This document shows, piece after piece, positions 51,298 through 61,076 of a stretch of DNA of 64,000 nucleotides. The translations under genes and the position numbers were made by a program. The notes under the pieces were generated by a model, which worked only from the letters and a program-made list of their open reading frames with translations, did no database searches and had not been told where the DNA came from. The stretch's first letter is position 1; every line of letters begins with the position of its first letter. Source of the DNA: Hyphomicrobiales bacterium (GTDB lineage: Bacteria; Pseudomonadota; Alphaproteobacteria; Rhizobiales; Rhizobiaceae); contig UCII01000001.1 in assembly GCA_900472485.1 (NCBI GenBank), forward strand, positions 555,986 to 619,985. Reading direction: 5' to 3'.

Positions 51298-52812
51298 ATG
51301 CAACGCCCGACCGGACGATCCATGATTGCAGCCAAAGACAATACTTTGAAAAGACAGGATGCCGGCTCGCAGGCAGTCGTTTCCGCCCGTGGCATCAAGG
51401 TGCATTTCGGTGCCGTGAAAGCGCTCGATGGAGCCGATCTGACGGTTCACGCCGGTGAGTGTATCGGACTCGTCGGCCACAATGGCGCCGGCAAGTCGAC
51501 AATCGTCAACGTCATCAATGGCGGTCTCAGCCCACACGAGGGCAGTGTCACCTATGACGGCGACAGCACTGGGCACGGCGTCAACGCAGCCCGCGCGCAT
51601 GGCATACGCTGCGTCTTTCAGGAGTTGTCGCTCGCCCCCAATCTTACCGTTGTCGAGAACATGCGGGTCGTCCATCGCGGCCTTGCCGGCTGGAGCTGGC
51701 GGCGGCAGGCGGCGATAGCGGTTCGCGCCAAGCTCGATGAGATTTTCGCCGGCCACAGGATCGACGTCATGCGGACGGTTGGTGAACTCTCGATCGCCGA
51801 GCGGCAGATGGTAGAGATTGCGATCACCTTTTGTACCGTCGGCGAAAAGCCGAAGCTGGTCATTCTCGATGAACCTACCTCTTCGCTCGACGCAGGGCTA
51901 GCCGCGCAGTTGATGGCCTATGTGCGCGGCTTCGTGCAGGCCGGCGGTGCGGTCATGCTGATCTCGCATATTCTTGGCGAGATCCTTTCGACCGCAAGCC
52001 GAATTCTGGTCATGAAGGACGGCCGCGTCGTCGCCGATCGCATCGCTCAGGATTTCACCGTCCATAGCCTGGTCCAGGCAATGGGCAGTGTCGTAAAGGA
52101 GAAGGACCGCACGCGCAGGAGCGGGGAAGGTGTCGTGTCGTCTCCTCTACTTGCACTGCCGGCGCGAGGCGGCAAGGGTCTTGGCTTCAATGTCCGCAAG
52201 GGCGAGGTGATAGGACTTGCCGGGCTCGCCGGCCATGGCCAGACCGACATGCTGCTCGATCTCCATCGCTCGCTTTCGCATAACTGGCTGCCGGGCAGAC
52301 AGGGGAATATCGCCTTCGTCGCCGGCGACCGAAGCCTGAACGGCACTTTTCCGCTGTGGAGCATCCTGAAAAACCTCAGCATTGCCTCGCTCGGCGATCT
52401 TTCAAGATTGTCCGTCGTCGACCGCGGCAGAGAGGATCGCCTTGGAACGGAATGGAAAGGTCGCATCGAAATCCGTACGCCGATGATGGCAAACGGCATT
52501 CTGTCCTTGTCCGGCGGCAATCAGCAGAAGGTCCTGTTTGCCCGCGCCCTGGCGACGACCGCGCCGATCGTGCTGATGGACGATCCGATGCGCGGTGTCG
52601 ATATCGGTACCAAGCAGGAGGTCTATCGCATCCTTAATGACGAAGCTTCGTCCGGCCGGACCTTCATCTGGTATTCGACCGAGATGGACGAGATCCGGCT
52701 CTGCGACCGCGCCTATGTTTTTCGTGACGGTGCCATCGTCGCGGAGCTGGTTGGAGAGGACATCACGGAGGAAAATGTGCTCGCGGCTTCCTTTGCCGGG
52801 GATGGCGCATGA
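51298..52812 (+). CDS. Sugar ABC transporter ATPase, tandem domains (RbsA/XylG type)
   Basis: 504 residues. First domain intact: GHNGAGKST, SIAERQMVEIA in place of LSGGQ, and LVILDEPTSSLD. The second has the usual degenerate P-loop of this family (GLAGLAGHGQTD) but a good LSGGNQQKVLFARAL and LMDDPMRGVD. Start 51298 taken; an ATG at 51322 is possible. It overlaps the first permease by four bases. Confidence 0.92.
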   Translation: MQRPTGRSMIAAKDNTLKRQDAGSQAVVSARGIKVHFGAVKALDGADLTVHAGECIGLVGHNGAGKSTIVNVINGGLSPHEGSVTYDGDSTGHGVNAARAHGIRCVFQELSLAPNLTVVENMRVVHRGLAGWSWRRQAAIAVRAKLDEIFAGHRIDVMRTVGELSIAERQMVEIAITFCTVGEKPKLVILDEPTSSLDAGLAAQLMAYVRGFVQAGGAVMLISHILGEILSTASRILVMKDGRVVADRIAQDFTVHSLVQAMGSVVKEKDRTRRSGEGVVSSPLLALPARGGKGLGFNVRKGEVIGLAGLAGHGQTDMLLDLHRSLSHNWLPGRQGNIAFVAGDRSLNGTFPLWSILKNLSIASLGDLSRLSVVDRGREDRLGTEWKGRIEIRTPMMANGILSLSGGNQQKVLFARALATTAPIVLMDDPMRGVDIGTKQEVYRILNDEASSGRTFIWYSTEMDEIRLCDRAYVFRDGAIVAELVGEDITEENVLAASFAGDGA

Positions 52813-53753
52813 GCCGTCCATCATCCGCTACCTTGCGCCTACTTATCCCGGCGCTATCGCTTGCCGTCCTGCTTGCCGCGGTCTTTTATCTGCAGCCGCG
52901 CGCCATGAGCTATATCGGCCTCAATCTGCTTTTCAATCTCGCCGTCCCGATTGCGCTCGCGACGATCGCGCAGATGATGATCATGTCGGTCAACGATCTC
53001 GACCTCTCGATGGGGAACTTCGTCAGCTTCGCTGCCTGCGTGGCGGCGACCTATATGCAATCCTCCCCACTCATCGGCATCCTCATTCTGGCGGCCGCAA
53101 TTGCCGTTTATGCCGCGATCGGTATCGTCATCTATATCAGGGATCTGCCATCGATCGTGGTGACGCTCGGCATGAGCTTCGTCTGGGGCGGCCTTGCGGT
53201 TCTGTTGTTGCCGGCACCGGGCGGCACTGCGCCTGATTGGGCGCGCTGGCTGATGACCTCGAAGCCGCCGCTTGTTCCCATGGCGATCATAGCCAGCATC
53301 GTCATCGCGGTGTTTTCCCATCTGATTGTCATGCGCTCCTCCTTCGGGGTGCTGATCCGCGGTGTGGGCGGCAATCAGCGGTCGCTGCAGCGTGCCGGCT
53401 GGTCCGTCGTCAGCCTGCGTGCCGCGGCCTATGCGCTGGCGGGCTTCTTTGCCGTGTTGGCAGGCATTGCACTGGTCGGGCTGACCACTTCGGCGGATGC
53501 GAATATCGCGCTGCGTTACACATTGCTGTCGATCGCCGGCGTCATCCTCGGCGGCGGGGAGTTTACCGGCGGCCGCGTCTCGCCGGTGGGGGCCGTCATC
53601 GGTGCGCTGACATTGACCCTGGCGGGCTCCTTCCTGTCGTTTCTGCGAATATCGCCCGACTGGCAGATCGGCGCGCAGGGCGCAATCCTGATCATCGTCC
53701 TTGCCCTCAGGCTCTTGCTTAATCGTGTCGAAAAGCGGGAGAAACAATCATGA
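52809..53753 (+). CDS. Sugar ABC transporter permease 1 (RbsC-like)
   Basis: 314 residues with about eight to nine membrane segments. Family signature: MIMSVNDLDLSMGNFVSFAACVAA near residue 57 and the late ALRYTLLSIAGVILGGGEFTGGR. ATG overlaps the ATPase stop, and its own stop overlaps the next permease ATG, each by four bases. Confidence 0.93.
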   Translation: MSRPSSATLRLLIPALSLAVLLAAVFYLQPRAMSYIGLNLLFNLAVPIALATIAQMMIMSVNDLDLSMGNFVSFAACVAATYMQSSPLIGILILAAAIAVYAAIGIVIYIRDLPSIVVTLGMSFVWGGLAVLLLPAPGGTAPDWARWLMTSKPPLVPMAIIASIVIAVFSHLIVMRSSFGVLIRGVGGNQRSLQRAGWSVVSLRAAAYALAGFFAVLAGIALVGLTTSADANIALRYTLLSIAGVILGGGEFTGGRVSPVGAVIGALTLTLAGSFLSFLRISPDWQIGAQGAILIIVLALRLLLNRVEKREKQS

Positions 53754-54700
53754 TCGCGCTAGCCGCGCTCGGCCGCAAACCCTGGATATGGTCCTTTGTC
53801 GCCGCAATCGCGGTGTGGATCATCACCGTTCTCTTCACCGGCGGCGCCAGTTCCATCGGCCTGTCGCAGGCTGCACTCACCTTTGCGGCATTCTCTGTTA
53901 TCGTCGGCATCGGGCAGATGTTCGTCATCACGCTGGGGCCGGGCAATATCGATCTTTCCGTGCCGGCGACGATGACGCTTGCCGGCACGATCGCATTGAA
54001 ACTAATGAATGTCGAAGACAGCATGATCGTGCCCGGCCTCCTGGTGTCGATCGTCATTGGCCTTGCCATTGGTCTCGGCAATTATATCCTGATCAAACTC
54101 CTGCGCATTCCGCCGATCATCGCAACACTCTCCATGAGCTTCATCATCCAATCGACCGCCATCTGGAGCAATCGCGGCCTGCGCATCAAGCCGCCCGAAT
54201 ACCTAGCCGAGTTCACGACATCGGGGATATTCGGCATCCCAAACGTCGCCATCGTTGCTCTACTGCTATCGGCGCTTGCTTGGATTCTCCTGGAAAAGAC
54301 CATCTATGGACGCTGGATCTCGGCGATTGGCCAGAGCATGTTCGCAGCGCGCATGGCCGGCATTCCGGTCGATGGAACGCGGCTTGCGACCTATGTGCTC
54401 TGTGCCATCCTCGCCTCGATCTGCGGCTATCTGCTGGCGAGCTTCTCCGGCGGAGCGGCCCTCAACATGGGTGCTGAATATCTGTTGATGTCGATTGCCG
54501 TCGTCATCATCGGTGGGACGGCTGTTGCCGGCGGCGACTCGAACGTACCGGGCATCTGGGGCGCCTCGCTGTTCATGTTTCTCGTCGTCTCGATGCTCAA
54601 CACCTATGGCTTCGGCGCAGGCCCAAGGCTTGTTCTGACCGGCCTGATCATTATTGCCGTCATTCTTGTTGCCGGCGGTCGTCCCGCTGGCGGGCGCTGA
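53750..54700 (+). CDS. Sugar ABC transporter permease 2 (RbsC-like)
   Basis: 316 residues. Same family as permease 1: MFVITLGPGNIDLSVPATMTLAGTIA, IGQSMFAARMAGIPVDGTRLATYVLCA and MGAEYLLMSIAVVIIGGTAVAGGDSN. The two permeases are diverged and should form a heterodimer. Followed 33 bases later by the gluconolactonase gene. Confidence 0.93.
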   Translation: MIALAALGRKPWIWSFVAAIAVWIITVLFTGGASSIGLSQAALTFAAFSVIVGIGQMFVITLGPGNIDLSVPATMTLAGTIALKLMNVEDSMIVPGLLVSIVIGLAIGLGNYILIKLLRIPPIIATLSMSFIIQSTAIWSNRGLRIKPPEYLAEFTTSGIFGIPNVAIVALLLSALAWILLEKTIYGRWISAIGQSMFAARMAGIPVDGTRLATYVLCAILASICGYLLASFSGGAALNMGAEYLLMSIAVVIIGGTAVAGGDSNVPGIWGASLFMFLVVSMLNTYGFGAGPRLVLTGLIIIAVILVAGGRPAGGR

Positions 54701-54733
54701 ACTCTCTCCCAAAAGACCCCTAGGAAAACTGCG

Positions 54734-55654
54734 ATGCCCAACGACGCTCCTTCCATTTACGAAATCTACGACACGCGCTTCCGCAATCTGATCGTCCCGA
54801 GCGCCGGCCTGGAGGAGCTTTACTCGGATTGCCGTTGGGCGGAGGGGCCAGTCTGGTTTGCCGATGCCGGATGCCTGATCTGGAGCGACATTCCCAACGA
54901 GCGCATGCTGCGCTGGGTGCCTGGGGGCAATGTCTCGGTCTTCCGCGGGCCCTCGAATTTCGCCAATGGCAACACGCGCGACCGTCAGGGGCGGTTGATA
55001 TCCTGCGAACATGGCGGTCGCCGTGTGACGCGCACGGAGATCGACGGAACCATCACTGTTCTCGCCGACAGTTATAAGGGCAAGCGCCTGAACTCACCCA
55101 ACGACGTGATCGTCCGCTCGGACGGAACGATCTGGTTTACCGATCCGACTTACGGCATTCTCTCGAATTACGAGGGTTACAAGGCGGAGCCGGAGCAGCC
55201 GACCCGCAACGTCTACCGCCTCGATCCGTCGACGGGGGCGTTGGACGTAGTGGCGGATGATTTCCGTCAGCCGAACGGCTTGGCCTTCTCACCGGACGAG
55301 ACGAAACTCTATGTCGCCGACTCCGCCGCAAGCCACGACATCAGCGCCCCCCGCCACATTCGTGTCTTCGATGTCGTAGACGGCAAGAAACTCGCAAACG
55401 ATCAAGTCTTCTGCAACATCGACACCGGCATTCCGGACGGCTTCCGTGCCGACATCGACGGCAACATATGGACAAGCGCCGGCGACGGTGTTCATTGTTT
55501 TGCGGCCGATGGAGCTTTGATCGGCAAGATCAAGATACCGCAGACGGTTGCTAATCTTACATTTGGTGGTCCGAAGCGGAACCAGCTTTTTGTTGCGGCA
55601 ACGCGGTCGCTTTATCGTGTCTTTACTACTGCAACTGGAGCGCAGATGCCTTGA
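54734..55654 (+). CDS. SMP-30/gluconolactonase-type sugar lactonase
   Basis: 306 residues with a six-blade propeller. Metal-site residues lie in RWAEGPVWFADAGCLIWSDIPN (Glu), NSPNDVIVRSDGTIWFTDPTYG (Asn/Asp) and PNGLAFSPDETKLYVADS. It opens aldonolactones made by oxidation of the imported sugar. Last gene of the operon. No signal peptide, hence cytosolic. Confidence 0.92.
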   Translation: MPNDAPSIYEIYDTRFRNLIVPSAGLEELYSDCRWAEGPVWFADAGCLIWSDIPNERMLRWVPGGNVSVFRGPSNFANGNTRDRQGRLISCEHGGRRVTRTEIDGTITVLADSYKGKRLNSPNDVIVRSDGTIWFTDPTYGILSNYEGYKAEPEQPTRNVYRLDPSTGALDVVADDFRQPNGLAFSPDETKLYVADSAASHDISAPRHIRVFDVVDGKKLANDQVFCNIDTGIPDGFRADIDGNIWTSAGDGVHCFAADGALIGKIKIPQTVANLTFGGPKRNQLFVAATRSLYRVFTTATGAQMP

Positions 55655-56186
55655 ATGGCTGGAGTGTTGCAGATAAGGCGGCGTTGATTGATGGGTCTTG
55701 CTCCGATGTTGACATCTTAAGACTCGCATCTGCCTAACTGACCCATATGTACAAGTGGCATCGTCCACATGGCAGTCTAAGATTAAAAACTCCAATCAGC
55801 CGCCTCGCTCTGAGCCGAGACGACTTCTTGAGGCGCGGAGCTCGTCGGCATGAGCGTGCGCCAGCTTACGGAGATCAGGCTTATTTGTAAGCCGATATGG
55901 AAAGACGTGAAACTCGTGCCTTGTGTTACGCCGAGGCCTTGCGCAGGGCGGAGGACTATTGTCACTGTTTGATGCTGCATAATGGATTGAGGGCAAGCAA
56001 AGACGTCCAGGGAACTGGCTCTCTCAGCGCATAATCAACGGTTCTTGACCATGTGGCGGGGGTGGCTTTAAATGCCTGGCTTGGGAGGAAAGCGGTTGCT
56101 ACTATTGGATACTAGCGGCGCGTCTTGCCAACAGATCGCGCAGCTTAAGGTTCCGCTCGACTGTTTGCTTGCGCATATTCTGAAGC
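55655..56186. other. Degenerate junction region
   Basis: 532 bases between the sugar operon and an AT-rich gene. It holds the IS481 relic (55741-55836) and otherwise broken frames. A reading of 24 residues on the minus strand (56102-56176, MRKQTVERNLKLRDLLARR) has no ribosome site. This looks like the scar of an insertion. Confidence 0.5.
55741..55836 (+). pseudogene. IS481-family transposase, C-terminal relic
   Basis: The frame from 55750 reads YKWHRPHGSLRLKTPISRLA then LSRDDFLR, the usual C-terminus of IS481-type integrases (NWHRPHGSL...PISRL...). A stop lies just upstream in the same frame and no further transposase sequence precedes it, so only about 28 codons survive. Confidence 0.7.
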
Positions 56187-58463
56187 TTGAGCGGTTCTAT
56201 AAAAATAATTGATGATGAGCTGATTCCAGCCAAGCAGATGGATAAAAGTATGTGGGCCTCTAAAACAGACTATGCGAAACTTTACTCGCCTGAGTACTTC
56301 GGAAAGTCGTCTGGGAGTGCCAGCTACAATGGCAGCGATTTTGAACGCGTTTTTTTCAATCTCTGCAAGGCCAATAATATTGATTCATTGGTCGATGTTG
56401 GCTCTGGAAGTGGAAAGCTTAAGCAGTCGGCCGTATCGGCGGGGATGACGGTCTTCTCATGCGATTTTGACCCCGTAGATAAAGATGCTTTTCATTTTGA
56501 TCTTTCGCTTGAAGATGCAGATGCCGCAGCCACATTATATAATCAAATAGGTGATCGGGTCGGATCTGCAGAGTATATTACGACATGTCTCGACGTTTTA
56601 GAGCATATTGATATTGAGGATGTCAGTAATGCTCTCTGGAACCTGCACACGATAATAAGAAATCTCGCTGCCGTATCCGTGTCCACGCGTCCAAGCAGCC
56701 GTGGAAATAAGTATCATTCTACTGTTCTGCCTCTAACAACGTGGAAATACCTGTTTGAGCTTTCCGGGTTCGAGATTGTCGATCCGCATTTTTGTTCCGA
56801 AGGTCGCAGAATTCTACCGCTCACTAGCAATGATCCGCTGCTAGGACTTGTCTCTCATTGGGCCCAGGCTGATATTTTCAAGGATCGACTTGATGGAGAG
56901 CCGACCTATCTTCTTTTGCGGAAAGTAGAGCGACCAACCGACAAAGAAAGCTGCTTGATAAAAATAGACGCAGTGCTCGATATTGCCTATAGAACGGAAA
57001 AGCGACTTGCTTTTCATGAGCGACGTTTACAAGCTATTGCTTTAAATATCGGTCATTTCCAGGATTTTCTGATTCTTCGGCCTCTGCTAGACATTATTCC
57101 AAGGGGGCAGTGCTCCGCCCTAATTCGGCGCGACGCGCTTAATTCCGACGAAATGTCAATGATCGTGGGATACTTCGAGCGCAACGGGATTCGGGTAATA
57201 ATCTATCGGACAGTTGCCGAGATCGATTGGCGATTACTGTCGGTCCGCACACTTGTTTCCGGCTCCGAATCATCGGCGGCAGTCAGCCACGCATTGAACG
57301 CGCAGGTTGTCGAGGCCGCAAAGTTGTGGGGCATTAACACGGTGTTGCTACAGCATGGGATATGGATTGAACCCATGCAAGATCGCGAAATCAATTTTGC
57401 CTCTGAGACTATTTTAACGTGGGGAGAGGAACATGAGCGGTTTTTTAGGAGCGGCAAGCATTCTGTAGCCGGGATTTCCAGACCTTATAGCCCGCTGAAC
57501 GGTGGTCGCTTTCAAGCGGCAGGCTCGCCGAAATTTCATGATTCATTGCTACAAACGAACTCGGATGTCCTTCGATGGCGCTTGGGTGTCGATATATCCC
57601 GATACAACGAACATGTTCTTATTGGCACAAACTTGAGATGGCATCAGCATCAGGATGAGAGGTCGCATATTTTAGAGGGTATACGCCGGATGATTCAAAG
57701 CAATCCGGAAAAGTTATTCATTGTAAAACCTCATCCGTCTGAACGGCATTCTGAATATGCTCAATTGAGAGCAGATAACACACTTATACTGGATGACATT
57801 CTACTGGGATGTATTGATTTGTCCGTGTCGAGGTTGTTGGGCGGAATTACAACAGTTGTGTCTTCCCTTTCGACCTTGTTGCTTGACGGGGCCATATTGG
57901 GTCGCCGTTGTATCCAGTACGATACCGGAAACAGGCTTCACTATGAATTATGCAGGCCTATATCCGTTACCGATCTGCATCTTGCGATAAAGAACCCTCT
58001 CGCAGCCTCGTTGAGCAGCGAGGATTTTGCATCATACTATAATGACGCGGGAAACGATCATTTTTACGAAGTATTTGCCGAAGTTGCTGGCGATCAATCG
58101 GTGCAGAGTAATTCTGCAGCACGTTATAGTGATCTCAAATCTGTCGAGGATGCTTGGATATCGCTCCAAAATTCTGAGGATAGAGGAAAAACGCTAGGGC
58201 AGCGGGCTGAAGCGCTGAAACAAGAAAAAGAGGGCCTGTCGGCGCAGATCGAAACGTTGAAGCAAGAAAGAGACAGTTTGTCAGTGCGGGTCGAAGCTCT
58301 TGAGGATGAGCGGCGCCAACTTATCGTCCGATCCGAAGAGGAAGGCGCTCGACTTTATAAAGAGGTTGACAGGCTCTCGTCTGCTTTGGATGAGATTAAT
58401 ACTTCTAGGAGTTGGAAAATTACTGCGCCCTATCGCTGGATTGGTCGTCGCTTGCGGACGTGA
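56187..58463 (+). CDS. Fusion of SAM methyltransferase and glycosyltransferase-like domain with coiled-coil tail
   Basis: 758 residues if started at TTG 56187; ATG 56238 (17 codons on) is equally plausible and neither has a good ribosome site. Domain 1 (about 55-245): class I methyltransferase with SLVDVGSGSGK and CLDVLEHI. Domain 2 (about 295-640): GT-B-like part as in CDP-glycerol glycerophosphotransferases or capsule transferases, with LLQHGIW, FIVKPHPSE and VVSSLSTLLLDGAILGRR. Tail (665-735): three 14-residue coiled-coil repeats beginning LKQEKEG, LKQERDS, LEDERRQ, then SRSWKITAPYRWIGRRLR. Base composition is clearly more AT-rich than its neighbours and codon choice differs, indicating transfer. 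Probable role: surface polysaccharide modification. Confidence 0.78.
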   Translation: MSGSIKIIDDELIPAKQMDKSMWASKTDYAKLYSPEYFGKSSGSASYNGSDFERVFFNLCKANNIDSLVDVGSGSGKLKQSAVSAGMTVFSCDFDPVDKDAFHFDLSLEDADAAATLYNQIGDRVGSAEYITTCLDVLEHIDIEDVSNALWNLHTIIRNLAAVSVSTRPSSRGNKYHSTVLPLTTWKYLFELSGFEIVDPHFCSEGRRILPLTSNDPLLGLVSHWAQADIFKDRLDGEPTYLLLRKVERPTDKESCLIKIDAVLDIAYRTEKRLAFHERRLQAIALNIGHFQDFLILRPLLDIIPRGQCSALIRRDALNSDEMSMIVGYFERNGIRVIIYRTVAEIDWRLLSVRTLVSGSESSAAVSHALNAQVVEAAKLWGINTVLLQHGIWIEPMQDREINFASETILTWGEEHERFFRSGKHSVAGISRPYSPLNGGRFQAAGSPKFHDSLLQTNSDVLRWRLGVDISRYNEHVLIGTNLRWHQHQDERSHILEGIRRMIQSNPEKLFIVKPHPSERHSEYAQLRADNTLILDDILLGCIDLSVSRLLGGITTVVSSLSTLLLDGAILGRRCIQYDTGNRLHYELCRPISVTDLHLAIKNPLAASLSSEDFASYYNDAGNDHFYEVFAEVAGDQSVQSNSAARYSDLKSVEDAWISLQNSEDRGKTLGQRAEALKQEKEGLSAQIETLKQERDSLSVRVEALEDERRQLIVRSEEEGARLYKEVDRLSSALDEINTSRSWKITAPYRWIGRRLRT

Positions 58464-58527
58464 TTTAGCCCCAGCGGCAGCAGTTGAGGCGACGGCGGGC
58501 GCAAGCAGTGCTTGGGAGGGACAAATA

Positions 58528-58635
58528 ATGTCTCTGCTACCGATAGAGCATTTTCAGAAATACTATCGCATCTCCCTTGGCCTCATCTGGCATATTTTAA
58601 TGCCGTTGCGAGCATCCTTGCTGCAAGATGCGTGA
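58528..58635 (+). CDS. Possible small protein, 35 residues
   Basis: ATG 58528 is preceded by GGGAGGGACAAATA, a good ribosome site. The product begins MSLLPIEHFQKYYRISLG and ends LRASLLQDA, with one short hydrophobic part. It may be the start of a truncated gene brought in with the fusion gene before it. No family recognised. Confidence 0.35.
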   Translation: MSLLPIEHFQKYYRISLGLIWHILMPLRASLLQDA

Positions 58636-58655
58636 CGGCTTTGCTCGCTGGTACC

Positions 58656-61076
58656 TCAATACTCCCCCCGCGGCGGATGTAGCGTAAGCTGGAGGTCGCG
58701 CAAGCCACGGCTGCCGTCGCGGCTGCCTGTTGCGGCGACGGCGGTGAAGATGCGTTCGGCATCGTCGTACATTTTCAGATTGAGGTAGCAGTATCCGCGC
58801 AGCACCATCAGATCGGCGCGTTCCTGCTGCAACTGTGCGCGCTGGTCGAGATAGAGCAATGTCTCGTGATAGCGCTTGCCCTCGAAGGCCGAGAGTGCGC
58901 GATCGGCCAGTATGGCAACCTGCAATTCAGCGGCGCGCTGGTGGTTCATCGGCGCCTTGGTCGCAGCGACGGCGGCATTATTGGCAAGGCCGGCCCGCAG
59001 ATATGCGAGGCTCTGTCCGTAGGCTGCTTCTTCGCGCGATTTTGGATCCGTGTTGCTTAAGGCGACATCAAAGGCTTCCACTGCTTCCATCGGTCGATTG
59101 AGGTTCATCAGGCACCAGCCGCGGGAAAGAGCATTGGCAGGCGTCAGCAGCTGCGCATTGACGGTGGTATTGCATCCCGCCGCCTGCCGTGTCGAGCGGG
59201 TAGCCACCCGGGCACGCGTATCCGGCTCGGCATAATTCGGGGAAGGAGCACGGCGGGCAGGGGTTATCTGTTGCACCGAGATCTGCCCGTTGACGTAAGG
59301 CTGCGTTACAGGAGACTGGGGTGCGACCTGAGAGGCCATCGGCTGCACATTCTGCGGCCCACCTTGCTGTATCGTCGTTTGCGGTAAGGTTTGGGGGGCA
59401 GGTTGCAGTGCCTGATTGGGAGACGGCAGCGGTTCTGACGTCGGCGTGCGCGGCGCCGGCTCGCCGAGCACGGCGATCCGCTGGGAGCGACCGGCCCACA
59501 GTCTCTGGACTTCGGTGACGCCCACACGATCGTTCAACTGGTTGCGCGTAATGGCAAGGCCGTAGGCGGAAGGCTCGTCGTCGGGTTTCCAGCGCAAAGC
59601 CGTCTCGAACCAGCGTGCTGCGGCCTGCGGCTGGTTCATCGAGCGCGCAAACCACCCGAACTGCTGGGCTGTCGGGACATATTTCTGCTTCACGACTTCC
59701 GCGGCGATGCGGCCGAGAACATCTTCACCGAGATTGGCCGGCGGCTGCAGCGCCATGAGATTGGCGGTCGCCGCAAGGTAGGTCGCCATCGCGTCTTTGG
59801 ATTCGTTGCGCCATTTATACATGGCGTCTTCGGCTTCCTGCGGTTTGCGGTCGGCAATCAGCACCAGGGCTAGCCCCTGCGAGATCGTCGCCGAATCTTC
59901 CTTCTCATGCGCGGCTTTGAACCATTGCTCGGCGTCAGGATAATCGCTGCGGCGCAGATAGTACCAACCGAGGAGCGCATCATCGGATGCAAGTCCCTGG
60001 CTGCGGGCGACACGCTCCACCTGAGACAGATAGTCTTGCGATACAGTCAGCTTGGGATCGTCATTGCCCTGCGCGACGAAACGGCGAGCCAGATCGGTCC
60101 TGATACTATCGAATTCCCGCCCGCCATTGCCGTCTGGTTTTTCCAGAGACAATAGATTCTGCATTGGCTGATAAGGCAGCAGAGCCGCCGCCTTCTGAAT
60201 GGTCGCAAGTCTCTCCTGCGGATTGGTGCAGGTCTTCAGAATATATTTGTAGGCATCCTCGCCGCGGGCTGCACGATCGGTGCGGATGAAAGCTTCGGCG
60301 ACACGCCAGAGAATGTCGATATCACTGCAGGTCAGCAGGCTCGGCGTTCTGGCGCCGATGTCGATCACAGTCTGATATTGCTTCAGATCGGATGCGTTGA
60401 CGAGCCGCGTGCGTGCCTCCGCGATATCGAGACGCTCCAGCAGATCGGCGGGCGGCTGCCAGCCGGATTCGGTTGTCTGGCGGTCGGCAATGGCCTTGCG
60501 CACCTCGGCATAGCGGCCCTCCGAATAGAGCTGCCACATGGCTTCGAGCTGCTTGTCGCTGTTTTGCGGGATGGCCAGCGGATCGGCAGGCGGCGTCCAG
60601 TTCGGATAGAGCGTCTGCAGCCGGGAGATTTCTGCCTGGAGCCGCGCCTTGTCGCCACGGCTTGCAAAATAGCGCAACGCGCTTTCGTCGACCTTCGGCT
60701 GGTTATCCGCAGCTTGTGCCGAGTTGGCCTGCTGGGGCATTGGCGGTTGCGTTGATTGCGGCTGCGCCTGCTGTGGAGTGGCCTGGGCGATCGAATCCGC
60801 AGCAGTCGTATTTGCCGACTTCGAGGGAGTGTCGGAGAGAACAGCCGACGGTGCAGCCGCCTGTATATGGTCGGCAAGCGTCTGCAAGTCGACGGGCTGT
60901 CCGGAGCTGCCGCCGGCCGAGCTGCTATCGGCGGCAAGCATCGTCTGCGGTTCAAGGCGTGCCGACTTGGCCAGCTTGATCTTATCTTCCGGCGAATCGT
61001 GATCCTTCGTCGCGAGCGTAAAACCCGCTACGGCGACGGCCATGAAAGCCATGATCAAGGTGGACTTTATAAACAC
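58656..61076 (-). CDS. TPR protein of the cellulose synthesis operon
   Basis: 806 residues. N-terminal membrane helix (TLIMAFMAVAVAGFTLA), a Gln/Pro/Ala-rich segment (about 55-130), then many TPR-like helix pairs such as DALLGWYYLRRSDYPDAEQWFKAA and a C-terminal TPR block. It takes the place of BcsC but lacks the outer-membrane beta-barrel, as in rhizobia. GTG 61076 is chosen: it overlaps the bcsZ stop by ten bases and begins FIKSTLIM; the frame is open upstream inside bcsZ. Likely holds the synthase complex together in the periplasm. Confidence 0.83.
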   Translation of the reverse strand: MFIKSTLIMAFMAVAVAGFTLATKDHDSPEDKIKLAKSARLEPQTMLAADSSSAGGSSGQPVDLQTLADHIQAAAPSAVLSDTPSKSANTTAADSIAQATPQQAQPQSTQPPMPQQANSAQAADNQPKVDESALRYFASRGDKARLQAEISRLQTLYPNWTPPADPLAIPQNSDKQLEAMWQLYSEGRYAEVRKAIADRQTTESGWQPPADLLERLDIAEARTRLVNASDLKQYQTVIDIGARTPSLLTCSDIDILWRVAEAFIRTDRAARGEDAYKYILKTCTNPQERLATIQKAAALLPYQPMQNLLSLEKPDGNGGREFDSIRTDLARRFVAQGNDDPKLTVSQDYLSQVERVARSQGLASDDALLGWYYLRRSDYPDAEQWFKAAHEKEDSATISQGLALVLIADRKPQEAEDAMYKWRNESKDAMATYLAATANLMALQPPANLGEDVLGRIAAEVVKQKYVPTAQQFGWFARSMNQPQAAARWFETALRWKPDDEPSAYGLAITRNQLNDRVGVTEVQRLWAGRSQRIAVLGEPAPRTPTSEPLPSPNQALQPAPQTLPQTTIQQGGPQNVQPMASQVAPQSPVTQPYVNGQISVQQITPARRAPSPNYAEPDTRARVATRSTRQAAGCNTTVNAQLLTPANALSRGWCLMNLNRPMEAVEAFDVALSNTDPKSREEAAYGQSLAYLRAGLANNAAVAATKAPMNHQRAAELQVAILADRALSAFEGKRYHETLLYLDQRAQLQQERADLMVLRGYCYLNLKMYDDAERIFTAVAATGSRDGSRGLRDLQLTLHPPRGEY

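Noticed and set aside
52854..53747. Long minus-strand frame opposite a permease gene
   Set aside because: Composition (Asp, Arg, His, Gln rich) is that of an antisense shadow; the plus-strand permease is certain.
56102..56176. 24-codon minus-strand frame MRKQTVERNLKLRDLLARR
   Set aside because: No ribosome site, in a degenerate junction; could be the tail of a lost gene but cannot be supported.
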